A stretch of 64,000 nucleotides of DNA. It comes from Siminovitchia acidinfaciens. GTDB taxonomy: Bacteria; Bacillota; Bacilli; Bacillales; Bacillaceae_C. The notes beneath the pieces were generated by a model. The model was not told the DNA's origin and made no database searches. It was given only the letters and a program-made list of their open reading frames with translations. The stretch is from assembly GCF_003605385.1 (NCBI RefSeq), contig NZ_QYTV02000003.1, positions 496,001 through 560,000 on the forward strand, in the 5' to 3' direction. Below are positions 1 through 8,421 of this stretch, one piece after another; the stretch's first letter is position 1, and every line of letters starts with the position of its first letter. The translations under genes were made by a program, and so were the position numbers.

Positions 1-375
1 GGAACTACTGAAGAGGAAGTTGCAAAAGATGTTGCTATGCACATTGCCGCCATCAATCCAAAATACATTTCACGCGACCAGGTTTCCGAAGAAGAAATTG
101 ATCGTGAGCGCCAAGTACTTACACAACAGGCATTGAACGAAGGCAAGCCTGAAAATATCGTAGCTAAAATGGTAGAAGGTCGTCTTGGCAAGTTCTTTGA
201 GCAAATCTGCCTTCTTGATCAGTCGTTTGTTAAAAACCCTGATGAAAAAGTGGGTAAATTTGTTAAGGCCAAAGGTGCAGAAGTTGTTGACTTCGTTCGT
301 TATGAAGTAGGCGAAGGCATGGAGAAACGCCAAGAAAACTTTGCTGAAGAAGTAATGAGCCAAACGAAGAAGTAA
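1..375 (+). CDS. tsf: Translation elongation factor Ts, C-terminal part (cut by window start)
   Basis: The reading frame is open from the first base and ends at TAA 373-375, giving 124 residues; the N-terminus lies outside the window. EF-Ts exchanges GDP for GTP on EF-Tu during translation elongation. The visible part matches the C-terminal half of the family: [15 protein letters not shown], then the helical segment with IVEKM-like [26 protein letters not shown], and the terminal [18 protein letters not shown]. The next gene is pyrH, the usual Bacillus order (rpsB-tsf-pyrH-frr). A strong terminator follows at once, so pyrH may rely on partial readthrough or its own promoter. Family assignment is secure; completeness cannot be judged. 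Confidence 0.95.
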   Translation, partial: GTTEEEVAKDVAMHIAAINPKYISRDQVSEEEIDRERQVLTQQALNEGKPENIVAKMVEGRLGKFFEQICLLDQSFVKNPDEKVGKFVKAKGAEVVDFVRYEVGEGMEKRQENFAEEVMSQTKK

Positions 376-391
376 TTTAATTATACGACGT

Positions 392-424
392 TTTTTGGGG
401 AACACATCGTGTTCCCCTTTTACA
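392..424 (+). terminator. Rho-independent terminator after tsf
   Basis: GGGGAACAC, loop ATC, GTGTTCCCC, then TTTT. A perfect 9-bp stem directly after the tsf stop. Confidence 0.85.
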
Positions 425-473
425 AAAGTTATAAAATATCAATACATACCATTAGGGATTATTGGAGGTTCAG

Positions 474-1199
474 ATGGATACCCCAAAATATAAAAGAGTT
501 GTACTAAAATTAAGTGGTGAGGCACTGGCTGGTAAAGAAGGATTCGGCATCAACCCAGCTGTGATCAAATCCATTGCAGAGCAGGTCAAAGAAGTAGCGG
601 AGCTTGATGTGGAAGTTGCTGTGGTTGTTGGCGGCGGAAACATCTGGCGTGGAAAAGTTGGCAGTGAAATGGGAATGGATCGTGCCACTGCAGATTATAT
701 GGGAATGCTTGCAACAGTAATGAACTCATTGGCACTTCAGGACAGCTTGGAGCATTTAGGTATTGAAACCCGTGTTCAAACATCTATTGACATGCTGCAA
801 GTGGCTGAGCCATACATTCGTCGCCGGGCTATCAGGCACCTTGAAAAGAAGCGTGTTGTCATCTTTGCAGCGGGTACTGGTAATCCGTACTTCTCGACAG
901 ACACAACTGCTGCATTAAGAGCTGCTGAAATTGAAGCAGACGTCATATTAATGGCCAAGAACAATGTAGATGGTGTTTACAATGCAGATCCGAAGATTGA
1001 CAAGGATGCAGTCAAATATGATCAGTTGTCATATTTAGATGTTTTAAAAGAAGGTCTTGCTGTCATGGATTCTACGGCTTCATCACTCTGCATGGATAAT
1101 GACATTCCACTGATTGTCTTTTCTTTTACTGAAAAAGGGAATATCAAACGTGCCGTCTTTGGCCACCAGATTGGAACGATAGTGAGGGGGAAAGAATAA
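474..1199 (+). CDS. pyrH: UMP kinase
   Basis: Phosphorylates UMP to UDP with ATP in pyrimidine nucleotide synthesis; a cytoplasmic hexamer of the amino-acid-kinase fold. Length is 241 residues against about 240 in B. subtilis. The start is ATG 474, six bases after the Shine-Dalgarno TTGGAGG; an in-frame TTG at 462 overlaps that site and is rejected. Visible signatures are KLSGEALAG near the N-terminus, the glycine-rich [10 protein letters not shown] at about residue 52, [33 protein letters not shown], and the C-terminal [17 protein letters not shown]. The stop codon overlaps the frr start by one base, so the two genes are probably translationally coupled. Confidence 0.97.
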   Translation: MDTPKYKRVVLKLSGEALAGKEGFGINPAVIKSIAEQVKEVAELDVEVAVVVGGGNIWRGKVGSEMGMDRATADYMGMLATVMNSLALQDSLEHLGIETRVQTSIDMLQVAEPYIRRRAIRHLEKKRVVIFAAGTGNPYFSTDTTAALRAAEIEADVILMAKNNVDGVYNADPKIDKDAVKYDQLSYLDVLKEGLAVMDSTASSLCMDNDIPLIVFSFTEKGNIKRAVFGHQIGTIVRGKE

Positions 1200-1756
1200 T
1201 GCCGAATAAGGTAATTTCAAATGCGAAAGACAAAATGGGGAAAGCCATTCAGGTGTATAGCCGTGAATTGGCAAGCATTCGCGCCGGTCGCGCAAATGCT
1301 GCGCTTTTGGATAGAATTTCTGTTGATTACTATGGTGCCCCGACACCAATCAACCAAATGGCAAACATTTCAGTACCTGAAGCCCGTCTCCTTGTGATTC
1401 AGCCATATGACAAAACAACTTTAGGCGATATGGAAAAAGCCATTTTGAAATCAGATCTTGGTTTAACACCGACAAACGACGGATCCCTGCTCAGGATTTC
1501 CATACCGCAACTAACAGAGGAACGACGTAAGGATCTTGTTCGACAAGTTCGTAAAGAAGCTGAAGATGCTAAAGTTGTGATAAGAAATATTCGCCGGGAT
1601 GGTAATGAAGATTTGAAAAAGCTCGAGAAAAATGGCGAGATTTCAGAAGATGACTTACGCAGTTATGCTGACGACATTCAGAAGCTGACTGATGACCACA
1701 TCAAGCAAATTGATGATATTACAAAAGAGAAAGAGCAAGAAGTATTAGAAGTATAA
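1199..1756 (+). CDS. frr: Ribosome recycling factor
   Basis: RRF works with EF-G to split post-termination ribosomes. It has 185 residues, the family length. Seen: the N-terminal helix ending [15 protein letters not shown], the domain II strand segment [21 protein letters not shown], then [17 protein letters not shown] and the long helix to the C-terminus ([28 protein letters not shown]). GGGGGAAAG upstream is the ribosome binding site inside the end of pyrH, and ATG overlaps the pyrH TAA. It is followed by a repeat remnant and a terminator that close the tsf-frr unit. Confidence 0.97.
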   Translation: MPNKVISNAKDKMGKAIQVYSRELASIRAGRANAALLDRISVDYYGAPTPINQMANISVPEARLLVIQPYDKTTLGDMEKAILKSDLGLTPTNDGSLLRISIPQLTEERRKDLVRQVRKEAEDAKVVIRNIRRDGNEDLKKLEKNGEISEDDLRSYADDIQKLTDDHIKQIDDITKEKEQEVLEV

Positions 1757-1757
1757 A

Positions 1758-1866
1758 CAGAAAAGCAGAAGTGCTCGTTTAGTGAAATTTGCTAAACGCT
1801 GAAGCTGGACAAATACAAAAAGGCAAGCGCCTGTCCTCCAAATAAAGGCTGGAGCTGGTCGAATAA
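1758..1866 (+). repeat. Degenerate copy of the interspersed fold-back repeat
   Basis: Starts CAGAAAAGCAGAAGTGCTCG and includes GCTAAACGCTGAAGCTGGACA, the two end motifs of the family described at 41091-41300, followed by a second partial pair (AAGGCAAGCGCCTG ... GGCTGGAGCTGGTCG). No gene is visible here. Confidence 0.6.
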
Positions 1867-1886
1867 GAAGGATATTGAACGAGTAG

Positions 1887-1916
1887 AATCCCTCCTTTGG
1901 AGGGATTTTTCCTTTT
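1887..1916 (+). terminator. Terminator after frr
   Basis: AATCCCTCC, loop TTT, GGAGGGATT followed by TTT CC TTTT. Perfect 9-bp stem. Confidence 0.85.
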
Positions 1917-2021
1917 ACAGCAAATTGAAGCAAAAAATCGATGGAGAATCATATCGCTATATCATATCTATATGCTAAAATATGTTTGACGCACAGAAGA
2001 TTTTCTGACGGAGGACTTATT

Positions 2022-2816
2022 ATGTTCAATAAAATGAAGTTATGGAAAACTTCAAAAGACCAAGATGTGCAGGATGACCGTATTAGCCAAATCCTTGCTC
2101 ATCCCATTCCTGAACATGTTGCCATCATTATGGACGGCAACGGACGCTGGGCGAAAAAAAGGACACTGCCCCGCATTGCAGGTCATCATGAGGGAATGAA
2201 AACAGTAAAAAAAATAACGAAATCTGCTAATAGACTAGGCATCAAAACTTTGACTTTATATGCCTTTTCAACTGAAAACTGGAAGCGGCCTAAAAACGAG
2301 GTCGACTATTTAATGAAACTACCCGAACAATTTCTAAGCAGCTTTTTGCCGGAGTTGATCGAGGAGAATGTCAAAGTTTCTACAATGGGTGATATGAACA
2401 GGCTCCCGGCCAGTACAAGAAGGGCTGTCGATCATGCTATAGAAGAAACAAAAGATAACGACGGACTGATCTTGAATTTTGCATTAAACTATGGAAGCCG
2501 TTCGGAAATTATCGATGCCATCAAGGATTTATCCTCGGATGTAAAGCAGGGCATCATAAATGAAGAGGATATTGATGATGAGTGCTTTTCAAGTTACTTG
2601 ATGACGAAGAGCCTGAACGACCCAGACTTGCTCATTAGGACAAGCGGAGAGCTAAGGCTGAGTAATTTCATGCTCTGGCAGTTGGCCTATACAGAGCTTT
2701 ATTTCATGGATGTCCTCTGGCCCGATTTCTCGGAGGAGCATTTGCTTGAAGCGATCGAATCGTTTCAAAGGCGTTCCAGGAGATACGGCGGATTACTTGG
2801 CGAGGAGATACAATAA
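2022..2816 (+). CDS. uppS: Undecaprenyl diphosphate synthase (cis-prenyltransferase)
   Basis: Condenses isopentenyl diphosphate units onto farnesyl diphosphate to make the C55 lipid carrier used for peptidoglycan and wall polymers. The start is ATG 2022, preceded by CGGAGGAC at a 7-base spacing; an upstream in-frame ATG at 1941 has no such site and would add 27 residues unlike the family. The protein then has 264 residues (about 260 in B. subtilis). Diagnostic motifs: IIMDGNGRWAKKR with catalytic Asp38, YAFSTENWKRP, LNYGSRSEI, and DLLIRTSGELRLSNFMLWQLAYTELYF. The stop overlaps the cdsA start. TGCTAAAAT at about 1970-1978 resembles an extended -10 element for this operon. Confidence 0.96.
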   Translation: MFNKMKLWKTSKDQDVQDDRISQILAHPIPEHVAIIMDGNGRWAKKRTLPRIAGHHEGMKTVKKITKSANRLGIKTLTLYAFSTENWKRPKNEVDYLMKLPEQFLSSFLPELIEENVKVSTMGDMNRLPASTRRAVDHAIEETKDNDGLILNFALNYGSRSEIIDAIKDLSSDVKQGIINEEDIDDECFSSYLMTKSLNDPDLLIRTSGELRLSNFMLWQLAYTELYFMDVLWPDFSEEHLLEAIESFQRRSRRYGGLLGEEIQ

Positions 2817-3601
2817 TGAAGGTAAGAATCATTTCAGCAATAGTGGCAATAGCCATTTTTTTACCGCTTCTTTATATCGGCGGTATTCCATTCATGCTTC
2901 TGGTTTACGCTATGGCAACGATTGGCTTATACGAATTATTGAAAATGCGTAAACTCTCTCTTTTTTCTATGCATGGAGTCTTGTCAGTGGTCCTGTTATG
3001 GATCATTCTTTTACCTGGACAAACATTTGAGTCCGGGCATGGAGCGGATATCAAAATAAAAGCTGCAATCTTGGCTGTCCTGCTTTTTTTATCATATACT
3101 GTTATAAGTAAAAATAAATTCGATTTTGATGATGCAGGATTTGTTATACTTTCAGTTCTTTATGTAGGAATTGGTTTCCACTTTTTGATGGAAACACGTG
3201 AAGCAGGAATCGTTTATTTGTTTTATGTCCTGTTTGTCGTTTGGGGGACAGACTCCGGAGCCTACTTTGTCGGCAGGTCTTTGGGTAAACGGAAGCTTTG
3301 GCCGGAAATCAGCCCCAACAAAACAATCGGAGGCTCTGTGGGGGGCATTGTGATTGCATTACTAATCGCGCTGGCCTTTTTCACATTTACTAATCTAGAA
3401 ATACCTTTGATTAAGTTACTTATTGTTACCGTCATACTTTCTGTTTTTGGACAAATTGGCGATTTGGCCCAATCGGCTTTCAAGCGCCATTATGGTGTAA
3501 AAGATTCAGGAAATATTATGCCGGGGCATGGAGGAATTTTGGATAGGTGTGACAGCTGGCTGTTTGTGCTTCCGCTTGTCCATCTGCTGCAAATTATTTA
3601 A
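2816..3601 (+). CDS. cdsA: Phosphatidate cytidylyltransferase (CDP-diglyceride synthase)
   Basis: Integral membrane enzyme converting phosphatidic acid and CTP to CDP-diacylglycerol, the precursor of phosphatidylglycerol and phosphatidylethanolamine; pgsA in this window uses its product. It has 261 residues, mostly hydrophobic, with about seven to eight predicted membrane segments. The family signature is present near the C-terminus: SAFKRHYGVKDSGNIMPGHGGILDRCDSWL. WGTDSGAYFVGR and the KTIGGSVGG segment are also typical. ATG overlaps the uppS stop by one base. Confidence 0.96.
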   Translation: MKVRIISAIVAIAIFLPLLYIGGIPFMLLVYAMATIGLYELLKMRKLSLFSMHGVLSVVLLWIILLPGQTFESGHGADIKIKAAILAVLLFLSYTVISKNKFDFDDAGFVILSVLYVGIGFHFLMETREAGIVYLFYVLFVVWGTDSGAYFVGRSLGKRKLWPEISPNKTIGGSVGGIVIALLIALAFFTFTNLEIPLIKLLIVTVILSVFGQIGDLAQSAFKRHYGVKDSGNIMPGHGGILDRCDSWLFVLPLVHLLQII

Positions 3602-3625
3602 TTGTTGTCATCGGGAGTGAAGAGT

Positions 3626-4771
3626 TTGAAATATATTAGTTTATTGGGAGCCACGGGTTCAATCGGCACCCAAACCCTTGATTTGATAAGGGAGCATCCG
3701 GAGCAATTTCAATTGGTTGCCATATCAGCCGGTAGAAATATCGCTCTCGTTAGGAAAATTGTTTCAGAATTTCATCCTAAGTTGGTGTCGGTACAGACAA
3801 AAGAGGATTGTGAAACGCTACGGACGGAATTTCCGTCTGATATTACTTTTGTTCATGGAGACGAGGGATTGGTTGAGGCTGCGGTTCATGAACAGGCAAA
3901 CATTGTACTTAACTCGGTTATTGGGAGCGTTGGACTCTACCCCACGCTAAAAGCGATTGAAGCAGGTAAAAAGATTGCAATCGCCAATAAGGAGACTTTG
4001 GTTACTGCAGGGCACCTTGTCATGGCAGCTGCGAAAGAAAATAAGGTTGATATTCTTCCGGTCGATAGCGAGCATTCGGCCATATTCCAATGTCTTCAAG
4101 GTGAGGATATGAAGGAAGTTTCCAAACTGCTAATTACAGCATCAGGAGGCAGCTTTCGGGATCTGACCCGGAAAGAATTGGAGTTCGTTACTCTTGAACA
4201 GGCCTTAAATCATCCGAATTGGTCGATGGGCTCCAAAATCACAATTGACTCTGCTACAATGATGAACAAAGGGCTTGAGGTGATAGAAGCCCATTGGCTG
4301 TTCGATCTGCCCTATGATAAAATCGACGTTCTTTTACATAGGGAAAGCATCATACACTCGCTAGTCGAGTTTCATGACAGCAGTGTGATTGCGCAGCTCG
4401 GCACACCTGATATGAGAGTCCCTATCCAATATGCCCTTACGTATCCGGAGCGTTTGCCGCTTGATTCGGCAAAAAGGCTGAATCTCGTGGAAGTCGGCCG
4501 GCTTCACTTTGAAAAAATGGACATGGATCGATATCGTTGTCTCTATTATTCCTATGAAGCGGGAAAGCGTGGCGGCACCATGCCCACTGTATTAAATGCT
4601 GCGAATGAAGCCGCTGTAAATGCCTTTCTAGAACGGAAAATACCATTTATCCGGATTGAAGAGTTGATTGAAAGAACATTAGAAGGCCATGATGTTATTG
4701 ACAATCCTGATCTTTCAACCATTCAGGATGTTGACCTTGAAACAAGACGGTATGTTCATACACTCCTTTAA
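3626..4771 (+). CDS. dxr: 1-deoxy-D-xylulose 5-phosphate reductoisomerase
   Basis: Second step of the MEP isoprenoid pathway, NADPH-dependent conversion of DXP to MEP; it feeds UppS next door. The start is taken as TTG 3626 because GGGAGTGA lies five bases upstream and the protein then begins [17 protein letters not shown] like its relatives (381 residues; B. subtilis about 383). An in-frame TTG at 3602 lacks a binding site. Seen: the NADPH fold [26 protein letters not shown] with metal-binding Asp/Glu, SGGSFRD, and [28 protein letters not shown]. Confidence 0.96.
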   Translation: MKYISLLGATGSIGTQTLDLIREHPEQFQLVAISAGRNIALVRKIVSEFHPKLVSVQTKEDCETLRTEFPSDITFVHGDEGLVEAAVHEQANIVLNSVIGSVGLYPTLKAIEAGKKIAIANKETLVTAGHLVMAAAKENKVDILPVDSEHSAIFQCLQGEDMKEVSKLLITASGGSFRDLTRKELEFVTLEQALNHPNWSMGSKITIDSATMMNKGLEVIEAHWLFDLPYDKIDVLLHRESIIHSLVEFHDSSVIAQLGTPDMRVPIQYALTYPERLPLDSAKRLNLVEVGRLHFEKMDMDRYRCLYYSYEAGKRGGTMPTVLNAANEAAVNAFLERKIPFIRIEELIERTLEGHDVIDNPDLSTIQDVDLETRRYVHTLL

Positions 4772-4786
4772 AAGGTGGTTATTTTT

Positions 4787-6052
4787 TTGAATACAGTCAT
4801 CGCTTTTATCATTATTTTTGGCGCTTTGGTATTTTTCCATGAGTTTGGACACTTTATTTTTGCAAAGCGTGCAGGAATATTAGTAAGAGAATTTGCGATT
4901 GGAATGGGACCAAAAGTGTTTTCCCATAAAACAAAAGAAACATTATATACAATTCGACTGCTTCCACTTGGCGGTTATGTGAGAATGGCGGGCGAAGATC
5001 CTGATATGACGGAAATCAAGCCGGGTCATCGGGTGGCGCTCATCTTAAATGATGAAGAGCTTGTTGAAAAAGTCATCATTCGGGGAAGAGATCGTTTTTC
5101 AAATGCCAGGACGATTGAAGTGGAGTCGGCTGACATTGAGCATAAACTTTTCATAAAAGGTTATGAAGACGGAGAAGACGAGATATTAAAAACTTTCCGC
5201 TTGTCTCGTGAAGCAATGATTGTCGAAGATCAGACTGAAACCCTAATAGCACCATGGGACCGACAATTCGGTTCAAAGAAGCTGAGCGCAAGAGCGATGA
5301 CGATTTTTGCCGGACCATTAATGAACTTTGTGCTAGCTGTCGTTATATTTACGATATTAGGGTTCATCCAAGGTGTGCAGGTAAATGAGCCGCTTATCGG
5401 AAAGTTGCTCCCTGACGGCTCGGCAACCGAAGCTGGGTTTAAAGAAGGCGATGTCGTTTTAAGTGTTGACGGCGCCGAAATCTCAAACTTCGAGGATATT
5501 ACCGAAATTGTCCGCAGTCATCCGGCGGAAGAGCTTGTTTTCACAGTTGAACGAAATGGCGAAACTCTTGATATTCCGGTAACCCCTAAAAGGGAAGTCG
5601 TTGAAGGAGAAGAGTTTGGACTTATTGGAGTGCAGGCTCCCGTTGATAAGTCTTTTATGAGCGTTGCGGTAAACGGTTTTACCGAAACGTACCATTGGAC
5701 TGTAGAGATTTTCAGGCTTCTTGGGAAGCTTGTTACGGGTCAGTTCTCTATCGATATGCTTGCTGGTCCAGTTGGAATTTATAAGACAACGGAAACAGTG
5801 GCGAAGTCAGGTATTCTTCTGCTGATGAAGTGGGCAGGACTTTTGAGCATCAATCTGGGCATTATGAACTTGCTTCCGGTTCCGGCACTTGATGGGGGGC
5901 GCCTCTTGTTTTTTGGTGTCGAGGCTTTGCGTGGCAAGCCCATTGATCGCCAAAAGGAAGGTATGGTTCACTTTATCGGTTTTGCCCTATTGATGGTTCT
6001 GATGATAGTTGTTACATGGAACGATATACAGAGATTTTTTATTATTAAATAA
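4787..6052 (+). CDS. rasP: Site-2 membrane metalloprotease RasP (RseP family)
   Basis: Intramembrane zinc protease. In B. subtilis RasP trims anti-sigma factors (RsiW), FtsL and signal peptide remnants. The start is TTG 4787, eight bases after AAAGGTGG, giving MNTVIAFIIIFGALVFFHEFGH and 421 residues. The active-site HEFGH is in the first membrane helix (about residues 18-22). A PDZ domain follows in the middle (AGFKEGDVVLSVDGAEI), and the second metal-binding motif NLLPVPALDGG is near the C-terminus. A GTG at 4775 overlaps the Shine-Dalgarno and is rejected. It sits between dxr and proS as in other Bacillus. Confidence 0.95.
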   Translation: MNTVIAFIIIFGALVFFHEFGHFIFAKRAGILVREFAIGMGPKVFSHKTKETLYTIRLLPLGGYVRMAGEDPDMTEIKPGHRVALILNDEELVEKVIIRGRDRFSNARTIEVESADIEHKLFIKGYEDGEDEILKTFRLSREAMIVEDQTETLIAPWDRQFGSKKLSARAMTIFAGPLMNFVLAVVIFTILGFIQGVQVNEPLIGKLLPDGSATEAGFKEGDVVLSVDGAEISNFEDITEIVRSHPAEELVFTVERNGETLDIPVTPKREVVEGEEFGLIGVQAPVDKSFMSVAVNGFTETYHWTVEIFRLLGKLVTGQFSIDMLAGPVGIYKTTETVAKSGILLLMKWAGLLSINLGIMNLLPVPALDGGRLLFFGVEALRGKPIDRQKEGMVHFIGFALLMVLMIVVTWNDIQRFFIIK

Positions 6053-6072
6053 TGTAAATTGAGGTGCAAGTG

Positions 6073-7779
6073 ATGAGGCAAAGCATGACATTAATTCCAA
6101 CGCTCCGTGAGCTGCCTTCAGATGCTGAAATCAAAAGCCATCAGCTGCTGCTCCGAGCGGGATTCATAAAACAAATTGCAAGCGGCGTGTATTCATATTT
6201 ACCCCTTGCCAAAAAAGCGCTTGACAATATTGAACAGATTGTCCGGGAAGAAATGGAAAAGGCTGGAGCAGCTGAGCTGCTCTTGCCTGCACTCCAGCCA
6301 GCCGAACTATGGCAAGATTCCGGGCGCTGGTATACATACGGCGATGAGTTGATGAGAATGCACGATCGCCATGATCGCAGTTTTGCATTGGGACCTACCC
6401 ATGAAGAAGTAATAACAAGCATCGTAAGTGATGGGGTGCCTTCATATAAACGGCTTCCGATTACCTTGTATCAAATCCAGACAAAGTTCAGGGATGAGAA
6501 ACGTCCTCGTTTCGGCTTGCTTCGCGGGCGGGAATTCATTATGAAAGATGCCTATTCATTCCACACTTCCGAAGAAAGTCTTGACGATGTTTATCTGAAG
6601 ATGTATCAGGCTTATACAAACATTTTTACAAGATGCGGTTTGGATTTTAGGGCAGTATTAGCCGACTCCGGTGCAATTGGGGGAAAAGATACGCAGGAAT
6701 TCATGGTTTTATCCGAAATCGGTGAGGATACAATTGCTTATTCAGACTCCTCTTCCTATGCAGCAAACATAGAGATGGCGGAAGTTAACTGTGATTACGA
6801 AAAGTCGGCTGAACTAGAAAAAGAACTTACGAAAGTAGATACCCCAGGACAGAAAACGATTGCCGAGGTATCTGATTTCTTGGATGTACAAGCATCTAAC
6901 ATCATTAAATCTCTTGTTATGATTGTTGATGAGGAGCCGGTGATGGTTCTTGTAAGGGGAGATCATGAACTTAACGATATAAAGGTGAAAAATGCCTTGG
7001 ATGCAGACTCCGTCGAATTTGCCGATGAAGACCATACAAAAGAGCTGCTAAATTGTTCATTTGGTTCCATTGGTCCGGTAAATCTGCCGTCATCTTTGAA
7101 GATAATTGCCGACAAAGCAGTTGAGTCGATGATGAACGCTGTTTGCGGCGCAAATGACGATGATTGCCATTATGTCAATGTGGTACCAGGCCGGGACTTC
7201 CAGGTGGAAACATATGCGGACATCAGGTTCATCCAAGAAGGAGATCCTTCACCTGATGGTAAAGGAACCATCCGATTTGCAAGAGGTATAGAAGTCGGGC
7301 ATATTTTTAAATTGGGGACGACATATAGCGAAGCAATGTCGGCGAAATACCTTGATGAGAATGGAAAATCCCACCCCTATATCATGGGATGCTATGGCAT
7401 TGGCGTATCACGGACCTTGGCTGCTGTGGCCGAACAGTTCAATGATGAAAACGGGTTGATCTGGCCAACGAATATCGCACCTTACGATATACACCTGATT
7501 CCAGTAAACATGAAGGATGCAGCCCAGGAAGAACTTGCAGAGCGATTATATAATGAATTAAAGGGTCACCGTTTTAATGTCTTGCTTGACGACCGAAATG
7601 AACGGCCGGGCGTTAAATTCAAAGATTCCGACCTCATAGGCATGCCTGTCAGAGTGACAGTCGGTAAAAAAGCGGCTGAAGGTATTGTGGAAGTCAAGAT
7701 AAGAAAAACCGGTGAAATGCAGGAAGTGAAAGTAGAACAGCTGCTTGATGTCCTGACAAATATTTTTAAAGAATTGTAA
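6073..7779 (+). CDS. proS: Prolyl-tRNA synthetase (class II, long bacterial type)
   Basis: Charges tRNA-Pro. ATG 6073 is preceded by TTGAGGTG and gives [14 protein letters not shown], the family N-terminus, with 568 residues. Class II motif 2 is seen as [28 protein letters not shown], and motif 3 as [13 protein letters not shown]. Between them is the YbaK-like editing insertion (about residues 225-405; [37 protein letters not shown]), which clears mischarged alanyl-tRNA. The anticodon-binding domain ends the protein ([15 protein letters not shown]). It starts 20 bases after rasP, so it is probably cotranscribed with it. Confidence 0.97.
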   Translation: MRQSMTLIPTLRELPSDAEIKSHQLLLRAGFIKQIASGVYSYLPLAKKALDNIEQIVREEMEKAGAAELLLPALQPAELWQDSGRWYTYGDELMRMHDRHDRSFALGPTHEEVITSIVSDGVPSYKRLPITLYQIQTKFRDEKRPRFGLLRGREFIMKDAYSFHTSEESLDDVYLKMYQAYTNIFTRCGLDFRAVLADSGAIGGKDTQEFMVLSEIGEDTIAYSDSSSYAANIEMAEVNCDYEKSAELEKELTKVDTPGQKTIAEVSDFLDVQASNIIKSLVMIVDEEPVMVLVRGDHELNDIKVKNALDADSVEFADEDHTKELLNCSFGSIGPVNLPSSLKIIADKAVESMMNAVCGANDDDCHYVNVVPGRDFQVETYADIRFIQEGDPSPDGKGTIRFARGIEVGHIFKLGTTYSEAMSAKYLDENGKSHPYIMGCYGIGVSRTLAAVAEQFNDENGLIWPTNIAPYDIHLIPVNMKDAAQEELAERLYNELKGHRFNVLLDDRNERPGVKFKDSDLIGMPVRVTVGKKAAEGIVEVKIRKTGEMQEVKVEQLLDVLTNIFKEL

Positions 7780-7781
7780 CA

Positions 7782-8049
7782 AGAAAAGCGGAAGCGCTCG
7801 TTTAGCGACGTACAACTGGAGTGCCTCCGATGAGATAAAGGATAAGGAAATGCGAGAGTGCCTGCTTATCGGCGACAAGCATTAGACGAGCGCTGGCGCA
7901 GGCGCACTTTGCCTTCAGAAGCGCTTGGCTTATGACTTCGAGCCGATGGTACTCGGCAGGCTAAGGGCGCGACATCCTGTCGCTTCGCTTGCACTAGTAC
8001 TTCCTGTACGTCGGCGGCACTAGCGTATCCTGTGCGTCGGAGCTAGACA
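7782..8049 (+). repeat. Interspersed fold-back repeat, long copy
   Basis: Begins AGAAAAGCGGAAGCGCTCG just after proS and ends GTCGGAGCTAGACA. It contains the shared sub-module GAGATAAAGGA and the hairpin GCGACA-TCC-TGTCGC (7969-7983) followed by TTCGCTTGCACTAGTA, also found at 50417-50447. No open frame with a binding site is present. Confidence 0.75.
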
Positions 8050-8102
8050 AGGAAATATTATCCACAGTTGTAGAATTTTATCATTTCTTAAACCACAAGA
8101 AA

Positions 8103-8135
8103 AAGGTACCTTGTCAAAGGTGCCTTCCTTTATCT
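8103..8135 (+). terminator. Probable terminator for the uppS-proS unit
   Basis: AAGGTACCTT, loop GTCA, AAGGTGCCTT (10 bp with one G-U pair), then CCTTTATCT. The T-run is weak. Confidence 0.55.
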
Positions 8136-8170
8136 AATAAAAAAAGTGTTTAGGGCTGGATATGATGGCC

Positions 8171-8407
8171 AGCTTCAGCGCCTAGCCCCTCGAGGTCACA
8201 AGACTGCAATGAAGCAGATTGGGGAAAAATGTGCTCCTGCGTCATAGTTTTTTTCGGGGAATTATTGTTGCAAAGCTATACAAAGCATACTCAGAGGAGT
8301 TGCACATGATGTAATTAAAATGGCTTCCCTGTGGTGGCTGAAAAACTGCCTAGTCAGGAACCAGCTTGTGCTTGTGGGGCTAATCAAGGTGCTTGCGCTT
8401 TAGAAAA
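8171..8407 (+). repeat. Interspersed repeat carrying the long shared module
   Basis: Contains AGCTTCAGCGCCTAGCCCC, TCGAGGTCACAAG, TGCTCCTGCG, GTGGTGGCTGAAAAACT and ends GGTGCTTGCGCTTTAGAAAAG. The same ordered landmarks recur at 20271-20582, 28640-29047 and 57994-58313. It directly precedes polC and leaves only its Shine-Dalgarno. Confidence 0.7.
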
Positions 8408-8421
8408 GAGGAGAGGATCAA

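Noticed and set aside
6053-6072. T-box or other riboswitch ahead of proS
   Set aside because: Only about 20 bases separate rasP and proS, too little for a T-box leader.
7782-8407. CRISPR-like array or insertion sequence in the proS-polC gap
   Set aside because: The repeats are not evenly spaced identical units with unique spacers, and no transposase frame is present.
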